Part shown: in pieces, positions 16,456-25,767 of the stretch | How the letters are laid out: the number at the start of each line of letters is the position of its first letter | How positions within the stretch are numbered: position 1 is the first letter of the stretch | Source: CAZOEL01 sp964578835 | Lineage (GTDB): Bacteria; Desulfobacterota; Syntrophobacteria; Syntrophobacterales; Syntrophobacteraceae | Direction: 5' to 3' | NCBI GenBank assembly: GCA_964578835.1 | Contig: CAZOEL010000051.1 | Coordinates: forward strand, 1-49,963 | DNA length: 49,963 nucleotides | Translations under genes and position numbers: made by a program | The notes under the pieces: generated by a model | The model's input: the letters and a program-made list of their open reading frames with translations, nothing else | Told to the model about the DNA's origin: nothing | The model's database searches: none

Positions 16456-18156
16456 GTGACGACGATCAACCGTCAAATCATAGACCGTTTTCACATCCCG
16501 GGCGCATCCGGCTATTCGGAATATTGGCGGCGCAACAAATCGCCTGTGGAAGTTTTCGAACTGGCCCGTTTGCTTCTGGGCATCCGGAAGATTGCTTCCT
16601 ACGTTGGCCGCAATGTTGGAAACTTCGTCTGGTCCGGCATGAAAGCGGAGAATGCGCTGTTTCTTGACCCGGCAATGGTCATGGGCATTTATCCGGTTCC
16701 GGCCGAAAAGGCGGACCGAGCCATCGGTCTGGCTCTGAGAACGGCCTATGAAAAGTGCGAATGGAGCCGACGCATCAAAGAGCTGGCTCTGGCTCAGATG
16801 GAGATGCATCCGCGTCATTCGGCCCAATTCCAGTTCTACTTCGATATATGCGAAAGGGTCTACCTCGATTGCCTTTCGAACCGCACTCCTCTAGGGCTCT
16901 ACACGGAAGCGCAACGGCTTTGGGCTATTGAGAAGGCCCATGACAGCGCATCCCACCCCCCGACCATTTCAGAACTATTGCATATCTGGTGGGGCATAGC
17001 CGCCGACCGAAGCGGTCAAAAATACAAAGAAGAGTACGTGGACCGTTCGGCGCGCAGCGCGTTCAAACGCACCAATCTCGAAAAATTCTACAAGGAGCCG
17101 ATCGCTCTGCTCAGTTCGATGGTCGATGAGCTGATCAACATAGTCCCGAAGACGTCAGGCGTGATCGAACGGGGCGACTTCAGGCTCAATCTTTACCTTT
17201 CCGTGTGGGACGAGCTTTTCGACCATATCAAGTATTGGGCTATCGATTCGAAGGATCCTTATCTGCTCACTCGCAATATCGGCAAGAACTATCTGGATTT
17301 CCAAGACGAAGAGCAGGAAAAAGAGCGGGGGACCAGCCTTGTTATTCCCGAATTGGTGGAAAAGGCCACCTTCAAAACCATCCCGGTGTTCACCGAGCAG
17401 GTAAAGAAGGTCGTCGAAAAAGAAGAGGAAGTGGTTTCCATTGAAGGCAACGACATTGTCATGCCCGCTCCCGATCGTATCAACAAGAAGATCCTACACC
17501 ACCTTTCGATAATCATCCGATCCGCCGCAGAGCGCAAAGCGCTCATGAGCAGGGGGCAGAAAGCGGGCAAAGTGGACCGCCGCAGGCTGTACAGGGCCGC
17601 CACCACTGGAACGATTTTCAAGATGACCAAAACCGACTTCGAGCTTCAAAGCGATATGGCCGTGCTCGTCGACGCCACGGGCTCCATGTCCGCCACACAC
17701 AAATGGGAAAATGTGGAGATGGTCTATCAAACCTTGTTTGAAGCCATCCACGCCTACAATTCCAAAGCAAAGCTCTACGCCTACAATGAAATTAAAGGGA
17801 AGTGCCTTCTGAGCGAGATATATATAAAGGACAAATTCTATAATGTGTTGCCTCATGGCAAGACCGCCTCGGGCGAAGCCATCATCGCAACAGCCCTTTC
17901 CCTCAAAGGTTCTCGCAACAAATCTTACGTTCTTCACATCACTGATGGAGCTTCCAACTGGGGCTGCGGAGTGAACGACGCCATTGCGTTGTGCCGTCGC
18001 GAAGGCATAAGCCTTCTCACCTTAGGGATAGGCTGCAGCGAAGACAACAAGAGATCTCTCAGAAAAGAGTACGGCAAGCTGGTGGAGTTCATCGACCGCA
18101 TCGATCATCTCCCTCATCTTTTGCGCAACCTATTGAGGTACAGCCAGTGGAATTGA
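16456..18156 (+). CDS. VWA-domain protein paired with the MoxR ATPase
   Basis: A 566-residue protein. The C-terminal von Willebrand A domain (about 395-560) carries a MIDAS-type DATGSMS starting at Asp406 and a later HITDGASNWG. The N-terminal 390 residues are helical and unrecognised. MoxR ATPases typically work with VWA proteins as metal- or cofactor-insertion chaperones (NorQ/NorD, RavA/ViaA). Here the likely client is the glycyl radical enzyme. It starts at GTG with an AGAGGA ribosome site. It overlaps the next gene by 10 bp. Role inferred. Confidence 0.82.
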   Translation: MTTINRQIIDRFHIPGASGYSEYWRRNKSPVEVFELARLLLGIRKIASYVGRNVGNFVWSGMKAENALFLDPAMVMGIYPVPAEKADRAIGLALRTAYEKCEWSRRIKELALAQMEMHPRHSAQFQFYFDICERVYLDCLSNRTPLGLYTEAQRLWAIEKAHDSASHPPTISELLHIWWGIAADRSGQKYKEEYVDRSARSAFKRTNLEKFYKEPIALLSSMVDELINIVPKTSGVIERGDFRLNLYLSVWDELFDHIKYWAIDSKDPYLLTRNIGKNYLDFQDEEQEKERGTSLVIPELVEKATFKTIPVFTEQVKKVVEKEEEVVSIEGNDIVMPAPDRINKKILHHLSIIIRSAAERKALMSRGQKAGKVDRRRLYRAATTGTIFKMTKTDFELQSDMAVLVDATGSMSATHKWENVEMVYQTLFEAIHAYNSKAKLYAYNEIKGKCLLSEIYIKDKFYNVLPHGKTASGEAIIATALSLKGSRNKSYVLHITDGASNWGCGVNDAIALCRREGISLLTLGIGCSEDNKRSLRKEYGKLVEFIDRIDHLPHLLRNLLRYSQWN

Positions 18157-18752
18157 GCGATCAGAACGAAAGCCTCGACTTTGTCTCCGAAATCCTCGAT
18201 TGCGAATGGGATATGTTTCGAAGGGTCAGGAGCGCTTACCCCGTAGGCTGCCAGCGAGCGCCGCAGACATTTCGCAAGGTTAGGGGCAGCATCTTCGAGC
18301 TTTGGACAAAGGGAATGCTGGAATCCTATCTCTCCGATCTGCGTGAGGCAAAAAAAGCGGGCCGCAATCTTCTTACCGAAAAATACGCTCGCATGGACAA
18401 CCTCATTCCGCAGTCCAATTTCCACCCGCTGATCGAGAAGATCGTCTCCATCGAAGGCGCCTGGCAGACGGAAGTCAAGCGCAACTACCCTCATCTTTAT
18501 GTCTATGTGTGCAGAGACGACGACCCGACCGGCGATGGCCGCAACTTTGCCGTCTATCTGCGGAGCGAGCTGGAAACATATGGCTCGAAGACGATAGAGT
18601 TGTACCATCAATTTCTTAAACAAGCTCTGGACGCAGGAGAGAACCTCACGCTCAAAATGCTGGAAAAGCTCGTGCTCAAAGGCGGATTCAAAGATCTCGA
18701 TCAAGCGGAGCGTTACTTTGCCGATAGACTCTCGCGAGGCGCATCACAATGA
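18147..18752 (+). CDS. DUF4125-like protein
   Basis: A 201-residue protein beginning VELSDQNESLDFV at a GTG (18147) with TGAGGT 8 nt upstream. The longer upstream frame lies inside the VWA gene and is rejected. The segments ILDCEWDMF, CQRAPQTFRKVRG, SYLSDL and GRNLLTEKYARMD match the DUF4125 pattern as I know it. Function unknown. It is translationally coupled on both sides: a 10-bp overlap with the VWA gene and an ATGA overlap with the reductase. That ties it to this module. Confidence 0.7.
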   Translation: MELSDQNESLDFVSEILDCEWDMFRRVRSAYPVGCQRAPQTFRKVRGSIFELWTKGMLESYLSDLREAKKAGRNLLTEKYARMDNLIPQSNFHPLIEKIVSIEGAWQTEVKRNYPHLYVYVCRDDDPTGDGRNFAVYLRSELETYGSKTIELYHQFLKQALDAGENLTLKMLEKLVLKGGFKDLDQAERYFADRLSRGASQ

Positions 18753-20722
18753 CGGACAATGGTTCTACTATGAAGTTGTTTGAGCCGATCCGGATCGGAA
18801 GGCTGGAGATAAAAAACCGGATCGTCATGGCGCCCATGACCAGCCATTATGCTGACAACGGGTTCGTTACCGATCGAATGATCGGCTTTTATGAAAGACG
18901 GGCGAAAGGCGGCGCCGGCCTGATCACCATCGAAGACGGCATAGTCGATTACCCTCTTGGGAACAACACCGACAATCCGCTAGCTATCGACCATGATCGA
19001 TACATCCCGATGCTCTCGAAACTGGCGGCGGCGATTCGAGCGCAGGGCGCCACGAGCGCCATGCAGATCTCCCACGCGGGCCGCCGCGCCGGGCAGATAT
19101 CTCACGCATCCGGTCGGCTCGAGCGAACGGGCGGGCGACTTCCCGTAGCTCCATCGCCTCTCGCTCACCCCTCGCCCGGACATGTCACGCCGAGGCCCCT
19201 TAGCGTCGAGGAAATCCAGGAAATCATCGTCCGCTTCGCCGATGCGGCCGAAAGGGCCGTAAAGGCCGGCTTCGACATGGTCAGCTTGCACTGCGCCCAT
19301 ATGTATCTATGCGGTCAATTCCTCTCTCCCTGGTCCAACAAGCGGACGGATGAATATGGCGGAAGCCTTGAAAACAGAATGCGGTTCGTTCTCGAGATTC
19401 TGCAGCAAATCCGCGAAAGAATCGGCGGCGACGTTCCCATCATCTGTCGAATGAACGGAGCCGAACCCGAGGACGGCAATTCACAGGAAGACTTGAGGCT
19501 CATCGCCGCAGCGCTTGAACGGGCGGGCGTCGACGCCATCCATGTATCGGTCGGATTCGGCAGCATCCTTTGGGACAAGAACTTCATTCCCGCCGAAGCG
19601 ACCATCGGCATGCCGGAGGGCTGCATCGTCGATCTTGCCTCAGCAATCAAGCAGGCGGTTTCCATTCCAGTCATTGCGGTCAACAAGATCCGCCATGTTC
19701 CCTTTGCCGAGCAGGCGCTGCAAGAGAACAAAGCCGATATGATCGCCCTGGGAAGACCTCTTCTGGCCGATCCGGACTGGCCTCTTAAGGCTCTGGAGAA
19801 TCGAGCCGAAGAGATCCGTCCCTGCATCTCCTGCTGTCAGGGCTGCGTAGGCAACATCGAGAAGGGACGCCCCATCACATGCCTGTGCAATCCCCAGCTG
19901 GGGCGGGAAAACGAGCTCCAGTTGGAGCAGGCCGACCGCAAGAAGAAAGTCCTCATTGTGGGCGCAGGTCCTGCAGGGCTGGAAACGGCTATCGTTGCCG
20001 CCGCCCGGGGCCACCAGGTGACGGTTTGGGAAAAAAGCCTGACTATCGGAGGAAAGCTTCAGATTGCCTCGAAACCGCCGGGCAAGGATGAATTGAGTGA
20101 ACTGAGCGAATACCTGCAGCGGGCCGCCCGCGCGCAGGGAGTAGAAATCGTGGGCGGCCGCAACGCCGACACGGAAGAGATAAAGCGATTCAATCCGGAT
20201 GTCCTCGTGCTCGCGACGGGCAGCAAGCCAGATCTGCCGCCTGAAATAAAGCGTCATCCTTTCGCCCGCATTGTTCCCGCTGCCGAAGCGATACGCGACA
20301 GCAACTCTATAGGCCACACAGTGGCTATTATCGGCGGGGGTATGGTCGGGCTTGAAGCGGCCAAGATGCTCGCTTTTCGAGGACGCTCCATCACTCTGTT
20401 CGAGATGTGCGATGAAATCGGCGCGGATATGCCCTTCATCACCCGTATTCCCCTGTTGCTCGAATTGAGAGCGAAAGGCGTGAAGCTCCTGGCGCGCACT
20501 GTCGTGCGGGCGGTTTCGATGAATGGCGTTCAATGGGAGAAGGAAGGGAAATCCGGATTCCTCCCTGTAGATACGGTCATAGGGGCTACGCCGGAAAAGT
20601 CGGATGACAGGATAAAGGAAAGGCTCGAAGGGATGGAAGTCCATCTCGTGGGCGACTGCCGCCGACCCGGCGACATGTTGACCGCTATCGCCGACGCGTT
20701 TGCTCTGGGACTCGCCGTCTGA
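18749..20722 (+). CDS. old-yellow-enzyme family FMN/[4Fe-4S]/FAD reductase
   Basis: A 657-residue protein of the 2,4-dienoyl-CoA reductase / 2-enoate reductase type. The N-terminal FMN TIM barrel (1-340) has HCAHMY and TDEYGG (Tyr203 is the likely proton donor). An Fe-S motif follows (Cys359, Cys362 or 363, Cys366, Cys378). A C-terminal FAD/NAD(P) domain starts at VLIVGAGPAG, with a second dinucleotide motif IIGGGMVGLEA. Known members of this class reduce unsaturated CoA esters, including 2-naphthoyl-CoA reductases. The ATG overlaps the previous stop (ATGA). Substrate unknown; NAD(P)H:enoyl(-CoA) reduction is likely. Confidence 0.85.
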   Translation: MTDNGSTMKLFEPIRIGRLEIKNRIVMAPMTSHYADNGFVTDRMIGFYERRAKGGAGLITIEDGIVDYPLGNNTDNPLAIDHDRYIPMLSKLAAAIRAQGATSAMQISHAGRRAGQISHASGRLERTGGRLPVAPSPLAHPSPGHVTPRPLSVEEIQEIIVRFADAAERAVKAGFDMVSLHCAHMYLCGQFLSPWSNKRTDEYGGSLENRMRFVLEILQQIRERIGGDVPIICRMNGAEPEDGNSQEDLRLIAAALERAGVDAIHVSVGFGSILWDKNFIPAEATIGMPEGCIVDLASAIKQAVSIPVIAVNKIRHVPFAEQALQENKADMIALGRPLLADPDWPLKALENRAEEIRPCISCCQGCVGNIEKGRPITCLCNPQLGRENELQLEQADRKKKVLIVGAGPAGLETAIVAAARGHQVTVWEKSLTIGGKLQIASKPPGKDELSELSEYLQRAARAQGVEIVGGRNADTEEIKRFNPDVLVLATGSKPDLPPEIKRHPFARIVPAAEAIRDSNSIGHTVAIIGGGMVGLEAAKMLAFRGRSITLFEMCDEIGADMPFITRIPLLLELRAKGVKLLARTVVRAVSMNGVQWEKEGKSGFLPVDTVIGATPEKSDDRIKERLEGMEVHLVGDCRRPGDMLTAIADAFALGLAV

Positions 20723-20758
20723 AGCGCGGTCCACCCTGCAATAAGGGAGTATTGTCAA

Positions 20759-21328
20759 ATGCACTCAGAATACCAATGGATCAAGGAGGCCATAACGAGC
20801 GGGCAAATAAGCCTTTCCGAGCACGTGCTCCGGGAAATGCTCGAAGGCCGCGCGAAGCTTTCCAGCATTCTCTCCGTGCTCTCAGGGGGAAAGGTGATCG
20901 AGATTCACAACCACCCTCAGCGCAAGCCCTTCTATGTGGCGCTCGGATACGAAGGCGAAAAGCCCATGCACGTGATGTTTTCAGGCGCAGAGCAATCCGG
21001 CCTGGCCCTTCTCATCGTCTATGAACCCTCGCCTCCCCTGTGGCTGGATCCCCAAACCCGCTCCCCTTACAAAGAGGATGAAATGCAAAGCTATCAGCGC
21101 ACCTGCTTTTTCTGCTCCGGAATGATCAAGCCGATCGTTGTGGGCAATTTCGACTACCGGCTCGACGGCAATTTGTATGTCGTGAAAAACGTGCCCGCGG
21201 GCTTGTGCCTCCAGTGTGGAGAAAAGTATATCGGCCTGGATGCCGGTCAAATAATAGAGAAGCTCATCTTTTCCAAAGAGCCGGCAGCTAAGGAAGAGGT
21301 AAAGGTCTTTACCTACCCGGCGGACTGA
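20759..21328 (+). CDS. DUF4258 and YgiT-type zinc-finger fusion protein
   Basis: A 189-residue protein. Residues about 8-95 look like DUF4258 (SLSEHVLREMLEGRA, then KVIEIH, ALGYEGEKPMHVMF), a fold related to RelE/MqsR-type toxins. Residues 114-170 look like a YgiT/MqsA-type zinc finger (Cys116-x2-Cys119 and Cys150-x2-Cys153). These are usually separate adjacent genes. An internal ATG at 21083 preceded by GAGG could allow a shorter zinc-finger product. It may be a self-contained toxin-antitoxin relic; no function is proven. Confidence 0.72.
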   Translation: MHSEYQWIKEAITSGQISLSEHVLREMLEGRAKLSSILSVLSGGKVIEIHNHPQRKPFYVALGYEGEKPMHVMFSGAEQSGLALLIVYEPSPPLWLDPQTRSPYKEDEMQSYQRTCFFCSGMIKPIVVGNFDYRLDGNLYVVKNVPAGLCLQCGEKYIGLDAGQIIEKLIFSKEPAAKEEVKVFTYPAD

Positions 21329-21379
21329 CCAGTTGGGCGTTATCACCGGCAACCTACGCCGTCGAGCGAGGAGAAGCAT

Positions 21380-22303
21380 ATGAAGGGGCTCGAGCTTTCC
21401 GAGGCCTATTACCACACCTACGGCAAGAAGATGATAAAGGAGAAGTTCCCCCGCTACAGGGACCGCATAGCCGTGGGCCTTGTGGGCGAAGGATCTGATT
21501 GCTTCGGCTACGACGATGAGATCTCTCGAGATCATGATTGGGGTCCGGGCTTTTGCCTCTGGCTCGATTCGGACGATTTTGACGCCATTGGCCAATCGCT
21601 TCAAGCCGCCTACAAAAGACTGCCGATTTATTTCGAGAACTTCGAGCGAATCCCCAGTCGTTGGGGAGGAGGCCGAGTGGGAGTCTTCGAGACAGGCGCA
21701 TTCTATCGGCGCTTCATCGGATTGACTTGTGCGCCGGATAAAGCCGAGCAATGGTTTTACATTCCGGAGCCCAACCTGGCGGCATGCACCAATGGGAAAA
21801 TATTTCAAGACCCGCTTGGGAAATTTACGGCCGTTCGGGAAGATCTTCTGGCCTTCTATCCTGAGGATGTGCGCCTAGCCAAAATCGCATCGCGTTGCGT
21901 GGCGGCGGGCCAGGCGGGCCAGTACAACTATCCGCGCATGGTCAAGCGCGACGAATCCTTTTCAGCCCAGTACGCGGTGACGAAGTTCTGCGCCGAAGTC
22001 ATTGCGCTCGCTTTTTTGCTCAACCGTCGCTTCTGCCCCTTCTACAAATGGAGCCACCGGGCCGTAGCCGAGCTGCCGATCTTGGGTGACTTTTTATTCC
22101 ATCACATTCATGACCTTGCCCTGGAGCTCGATCCCGAAAAGAAGATAGAGCTCATCGAAGCTATCTCCGCTACGGTGATAAACGCCTTCAAATGGCAGCA
22201 TCTAAGCTCTTCCAACAGCGACTTTCTCCTCGATCACGGACTCGATATATCTCAGCAGATATCCGATCCGAGGATCATGGAGATGGTCAGATCGTTGGTA
22301 TGA
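21380..22303 (+). CDS. DUF4037 nucleotidyltransferase-like protein
   Basis: A 307-residue protein. The GSDCFGYDDEISRDHDWGPG segment contains the nucleotidyltransferase-fold pattern G-S...D-x-D and matches DUF4037. A helical C-terminal region follows. The start has GAGGAG upstream. It is 4 bp before the epimerase gene, probably one transcript. Substrate unknown. Confidence 0.72.
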   Translation: MKGLELSEAYYHTYGKKMIKEKFPRYRDRIAVGLVGEGSDCFGYDDEISRDHDWGPGFCLWLDSDDFDAIGQSLQAAYKRLPIYFENFERIPSRWGGGRVGVFETGAFYRRFIGLTCAPDKAEQWFYIPEPNLAACTNGKIFQDPLGKFTAVREDLLAFYPEDVRLAKIASRCVAAGQAGQYNYPRMVKRDESFSAQYAVTKFCAEVIALAFLLNRRFCPFYKWSHRAVAELPILGDFLFHHIHDLALELDPEKKIELIEAISATVINAFKWQHLSSSNSDFLLDHGLDISQQISDPRIMEMVRSLV

Positions 22304-22307
22304 TCCC

Positions 22308-23240
22308 ATGGAAGACGTATTGATCATTGGCGGAAGCTATTTTGCCGGGCGCGTTTTTGTAGAGGAACTGCTCAGGCAGGGGCGGCGTCGAATCTCTGTC
22401 TTCAATCGGGGCAACATTCCCCTGCCCTACAGAGAAATAACACAGCTAAAGGGCGACCGGGAGCGACCAGAGCTGATCCGCTCGGCCATTCCATCCAAAA
22501 ACTGGAGCGCCGTGATCGATTTCTGCGCCTATACGCCTGAGCACATTCGCTCCACGATCGAATCCCTTCCGGGCTCGTTCGGGCATTACATCTACATCAG
22601 CACGACAACGATCTACGCCGAAACGACTGATCTGCCCGTAGCGGAATCGGGGCCGAAGGTGAGCGCTCCGCAACCGGAATTAGGCCCCTATGCCGATTAT
22701 GGGCTAAACAAGTGGCTGGCCGAATGCGAGTTGACGAGACTGAGCCGCGAGAGAGGATTCCAATACACGATCCTCAGACCAGCCATCATCTATGGCCGCT
22801 ATAACTACGCGCCGCGTGAATCCTATTTCTTCGACCTGGTTGAGAACAACCGCACCATCGTTATCCCCGAGACTAATCTGCCTCTTTTCAGCTTTCTCTG
22901 GGTAGACGACCTGGCGGAATTGCTCACAAAGGTCATGAACCAGCCTTCCGCCTTTGAAGAAGCCTTCAATGTCTGCGCTCCCGAGCTGATTTCGTATCGA
23001 AGAATCGTGGATGTCCTCGAGCGGATCAGTGGACGCAAGCTATCGATTCAAAAAATGTCGCCGGCCGAAATAGACCGTCGCAGGATTCCTCTGCCGTTTC
23101 CGCTCGATCAACACCTCATCTATTCGAGCGATAGAATCCGCAAAGCCATGAGCTTTCAATTCACTCCTTTTGCGGAAGGGATGCTCAAGACATGGTCGAG
23201 CCGCGTGAGAACATCTCAAAACTTGGAAAAAAGGCAATAG
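22308..23240 (+). CDS. NAD-dependent epimerase/dehydratase family protein
   Basis: A 310-residue extended SDR. The N-terminal IIGGSYFAGR is a variant Rossmann glycine motif; the YADYGLNK segment gives the catalytic Tyr-x3-Lys. It resembles atypical SDRs acting on nucleotide sugars or isoflavone-reductase-like proteins. It is co-oriented with the DUF4037 gene. Its last codons and stop (TAG at 23238-23240) lie within the left arm of a palindromic repeat, so the C terminus may have been redefined by that element. Confidence 0.78.
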   Translation: MEDVLIIGGSYFAGRVFVEELLRQGRRRISVFNRGNIPLPYREITQLKGDRERPELIRSAIPSKNWSAVIDFCAYTPEHIRSTIESLPGSFGHYIYISTTTIYAETTDLPVAESGPKVSAPQPELGPYADYGLNKWLAECELTRLSRERGFQYTILRPAIIYGRYNYAPRESYFFDLVENNRTIVIPETNLPLFSFLWVDDLAELLTKVMNQPSAFEEAFNVCAPELISYRRIVDVLERISGRKLSIQKMSPAEIDRRRIPLPFPLDQHLIYSSDRIRKAMSFQFTPFAEGMLKTWSSRVRTSQNLEKRQ

Positions 23241-23393
23241 CGCAAAACTCACCCGGCTGAGCCCTTTTTGAACCACGAAAAACACGAAAGACACGAAAAG
23301 TATGATCAACAATTGGAAAGAGAGGCATTCCGCTTTATGAAATTTCGTGCTTTTCGTGGTCTAAAGAAAAGGTAACTTTTGCGTTATTGCCTT
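23231..23393. repeat. 163-bp nested palindromic repeat element
   Basis: The outer arms AAGGCAATAGCGCAAAA (from 23231) and TTTTGCGTTATTGCCTT (to 23393) match at 16 of 17 positions. The inner arms CCACGAAAAACACGAAA (23273-23289) and TTTCGTGCTTTTCGTGG (23343-23359) also match at 16 of 17. The nested layout and length resemble the element at 16138-16299, though the sequences differ. Confidence 0.7.
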
Positions 23394-23425
23394 CTAACAT
23401 TACCTAGAACTGAAGGAGAGTACAG

Positions 23426-25348
23426 GTGAAGAGGATGACCCTTCGCAGCAAGCTTATTGTTCTTCTTGTCCCGGCATTAGTCGTAGCCATAGCGGCAGTC
23501 GCCGCGTCGTCTTATTTCACTGCTTCCAGCGCCATTCTTTTCCTCGAGGGGAAAAGTATGGAGATGATTGTGGGAAAGACTTCCACAGAGCTGGATAGCT
23601 GGATGGCCGATCGGGAAAGGGACATTTCTTTGCTCGCTGAGCAAGCTGTCTTTAAGGCTGCTTGCCGGGACGAAAGAATGGATGAGGCTAAAGTAAGGCT
23701 CGAGCATTATCTCAAAACTTCTTCGGTATATGAAAATGCGTTCTTAGCCGACACGGAGGGAAAACTCTTTATCGACGCCATAGGGGGCAAGTCCATAGGG
23801 ATAGAAATGGCGAAGACGGGATTCCAGGCGAATATCGACAGCGCGAAGGAAGGGCGGATTCACATCAGTGAAGTGATTGCGTCTCCGGCCTCGGGACGCC
23901 CCATATCGCTTATGACATCGCCTGTCATGGACCATGGGAAGGCAGTCGGCATTCTCGGACTACCACTCGAATGGCAGGCCTTCTCGCAAACCTTCGTAAC
24001 ACAGTCCAAGATTGGAAGAACTGGCTACCTGAGCATGCTCGACTCCAACGGCGTGTTTTTGGCCCACCCGAACAAAGATTTCATTCTCAAGAAGAACATC
24101 AAGGAATTCGAATGGGGCAAGAAGCTCTTCGAAACCAAGAGCGGAAGCCTTGAATACGTGTTTCAAGGAGCCCAGAAAATGATGTTCTTCTCGAATCAGA
24201 ACACAAAGAATTGGATCATCATCGGCTCCCTTGAAAAAAGCGAGATGAGCGAACCGCTGCGCCCGATTCAGATCATGACGGTCCTGTTCATCTTCGGCTT
24301 CATAGTCCTAACGCCTCTCATCATATGGGCTGCAACTCGAGGCGCTTTCAAAGTAATTGGCGCCACGGTCCATGGACTTCAGGAATCCAGCATTCAGATG
24401 GCGTCATCATCAAGCATTCTCTCCGCAGCTAGCGAGCATTTGGCCGAAGGAGCGTCCGAGCAATCCGCCGCCATCGAGGAGACATCCTCTTCTTTGGAAG
24501 AAATGTCCTCGATGACCAAGAATAACGCCGATCATGCGAACCAGTGCAATATGGTAATGCGGGAAGCCCGGGAGATTATCGGAAGAGTCAACGACTACAT
24601 GGGAGGCATGGCCGAAGCGATTGGGAAGATGCGCCGATCCAGCGAGGAGACGATTAAGATTATAAAGAGCATTGACGAAATCGCGTTCCAGACAAATCTG
24701 CTCGCCCTCAACGCAGCTGTCGAAGCAGCGCGCGCGGGAGAGGCTGGAGCCGGCTTCGCCGTGGTGGCTGACGAGGTGAGAAGCCTCGCCATGAGAGCTG
24801 CCGAGGCGGCAAAGAACACAACGGACTTGATTGAGAACACTTCCAGAGCAATCAAGGAAGGAAGCGAGCTCATGGGCCTCACCCAGGATGAGTTTCAAAG
24901 GAATATGGAAATAATCGGCAAGGTCAACACGCTCCTTGAAGAAATCGCTGATGCGTCCAAAGAACAGGCCTTGGGAATCGAGCAGGTGAACAAGGCGGTT
25001 GCCGATATGGAAAAGGTCACTCAGCAGAACTCGGCCAACGCCGAAGAATCAGCGTCAGCCGCAGAGCAACTGAGCGCTCAGGCCGAAGACATGAAAGAAT
25101 TCATTGCCGCTCTTGCCTCTTTGCTTGGCGGGAACAGGAAACGCGCAGTAAGAATCGAGTTTTCCTCTAACGCGGATCGCAAGCCCCTAACCGTCTCAAC
25201 GCCAACGCCGCGTAAAGCCTTGCCACATTTCAGCAAAGAGAAAAGAATAAGCTCCGAGTCGGCTCAGTCCAGACAAATGAGCGCTGGGAAAGCGCATAAA
25301 CAGCAACGCATCGCGTCTTTGCCCGACCGGCAAGAGGAAGATTTCTAA
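23426..25348 (+). CDS. methyl-accepting chemotaxis protein
   Basis: A 640-residue chemoreceptor. The N-terminal membrane helix spans about 9-30. A periplasmic Cache-type sensor (about 35-275) includes IGRTGYLSMLDSNG. A second membrane helix lies near 280-300. A long cytoplasmic coiled coil carries the signalling tip (DEIAFQTNLLALNAAVEAARAG). No clear HAMP domain is visible between the membrane helix and the signalling region, and no xWxxF receptor tail. It starts at GTG 7 nt after AAGGAG. Ligand unknown; it may sense small organic molecules. Confidence 0.92.
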   Translation: MKRMTLRSKLIVLLVPALVVAIAAVAASSYFTASSAILFLEGKSMEMIVGKTSTELDSWMADRERDISLLAEQAVFKAACRDERMDEAKVRLEHYLKTSSVYENAFLADTEGKLFIDAIGGKSIGIEMAKTGFQANIDSAKEGRIHISEVIASPASGRPISLMTSPVMDHGKAVGILGLPLEWQAFSQTFVTQSKIGRTGYLSMLDSNGVFLAHPNKDFILKKNIKEFEWGKKLFETKSGSLEYVFQGAQKMMFFSNQNTKNWIIIGSLEKSEMSEPLRPIQIMTVLFIFGFIVLTPLIIWAATRGAFKVIGATVHGLQESSIQMASSSSILSAASEHLAEGASEQSAAIEETSSSLEEMSSMTKNNADHANQCNMVMREAREIIGRVNDYMGGMAEAIGKMRRSSEETIKIIKSIDEIAFQTNLLALNAAVEAARAGEAGAGFAVVADEVRSLAMRAAEAAKNTTDLIENTSRAIKEGSELMGLTQDEFQRNMEIIGKVNTLLEEIADASKEQALGIEQVNKAVADMEKVTQQNSANAEESASAAEQLSAQAEDMKEFIAALASLLGGNRKRAVRIEFSSNADRKPLTVSTPTPRKALPHFSKEKRISSESAQSRQMSAGKAHKQQRIASLPDRQEEDF

Positions 25349-25767
25349 CGCCATGCGGGACTGTATGTCTTCATTGCAGTGATGCTTTCAAGCTGCGCGC
25401 CATCGTTTGGAAAAATGGGACCGTTATCAGCCCGGGTAAGCCTAAGCGTCCCATCTGAGACGCGGTCTACACACAATCTTCGGAATTTCCCGTGAGGTTT
25501 CCCTCAAAGGGTGCGTCACGGGCGCACCCACTGGGGAAGAAGACAACCAATGACGCATCCTGAATGCCGGGGATAATGGAGATCATGCCCTACATTCCCT
25601 GAGCAATCAGGTCCTCTTTTGTCCTCCCATCCCCTTAGAACCTTAGATAACAAGGCTTCCATCTCATTCCTAGTCACCACCCATCCGAAGCAATATCCTG
25701 GTTGAGCCCAACATCACTTCAGGCTTCTTGAACGCTTGCTTTCAGAAAGCAGGCATCCGCAATCGCA
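25349..25767. other. 419-bp gap, no gene seen
   Basis: It separates the chemoreceptor from a convergent gene. GGGTGCG (25509-25515) can pair with CGCACCC (25523-25529), but no T run follows. I see no promoter, RNA gene or credible reading frame. Confidence 0.5.

Noticed and set aside
25509..25529. GGGTGCG/CGCACCC hairpin as a terminator of the chemoreceptor gene
   Set aside because: It is about 160 bp after the stop and has no T run.
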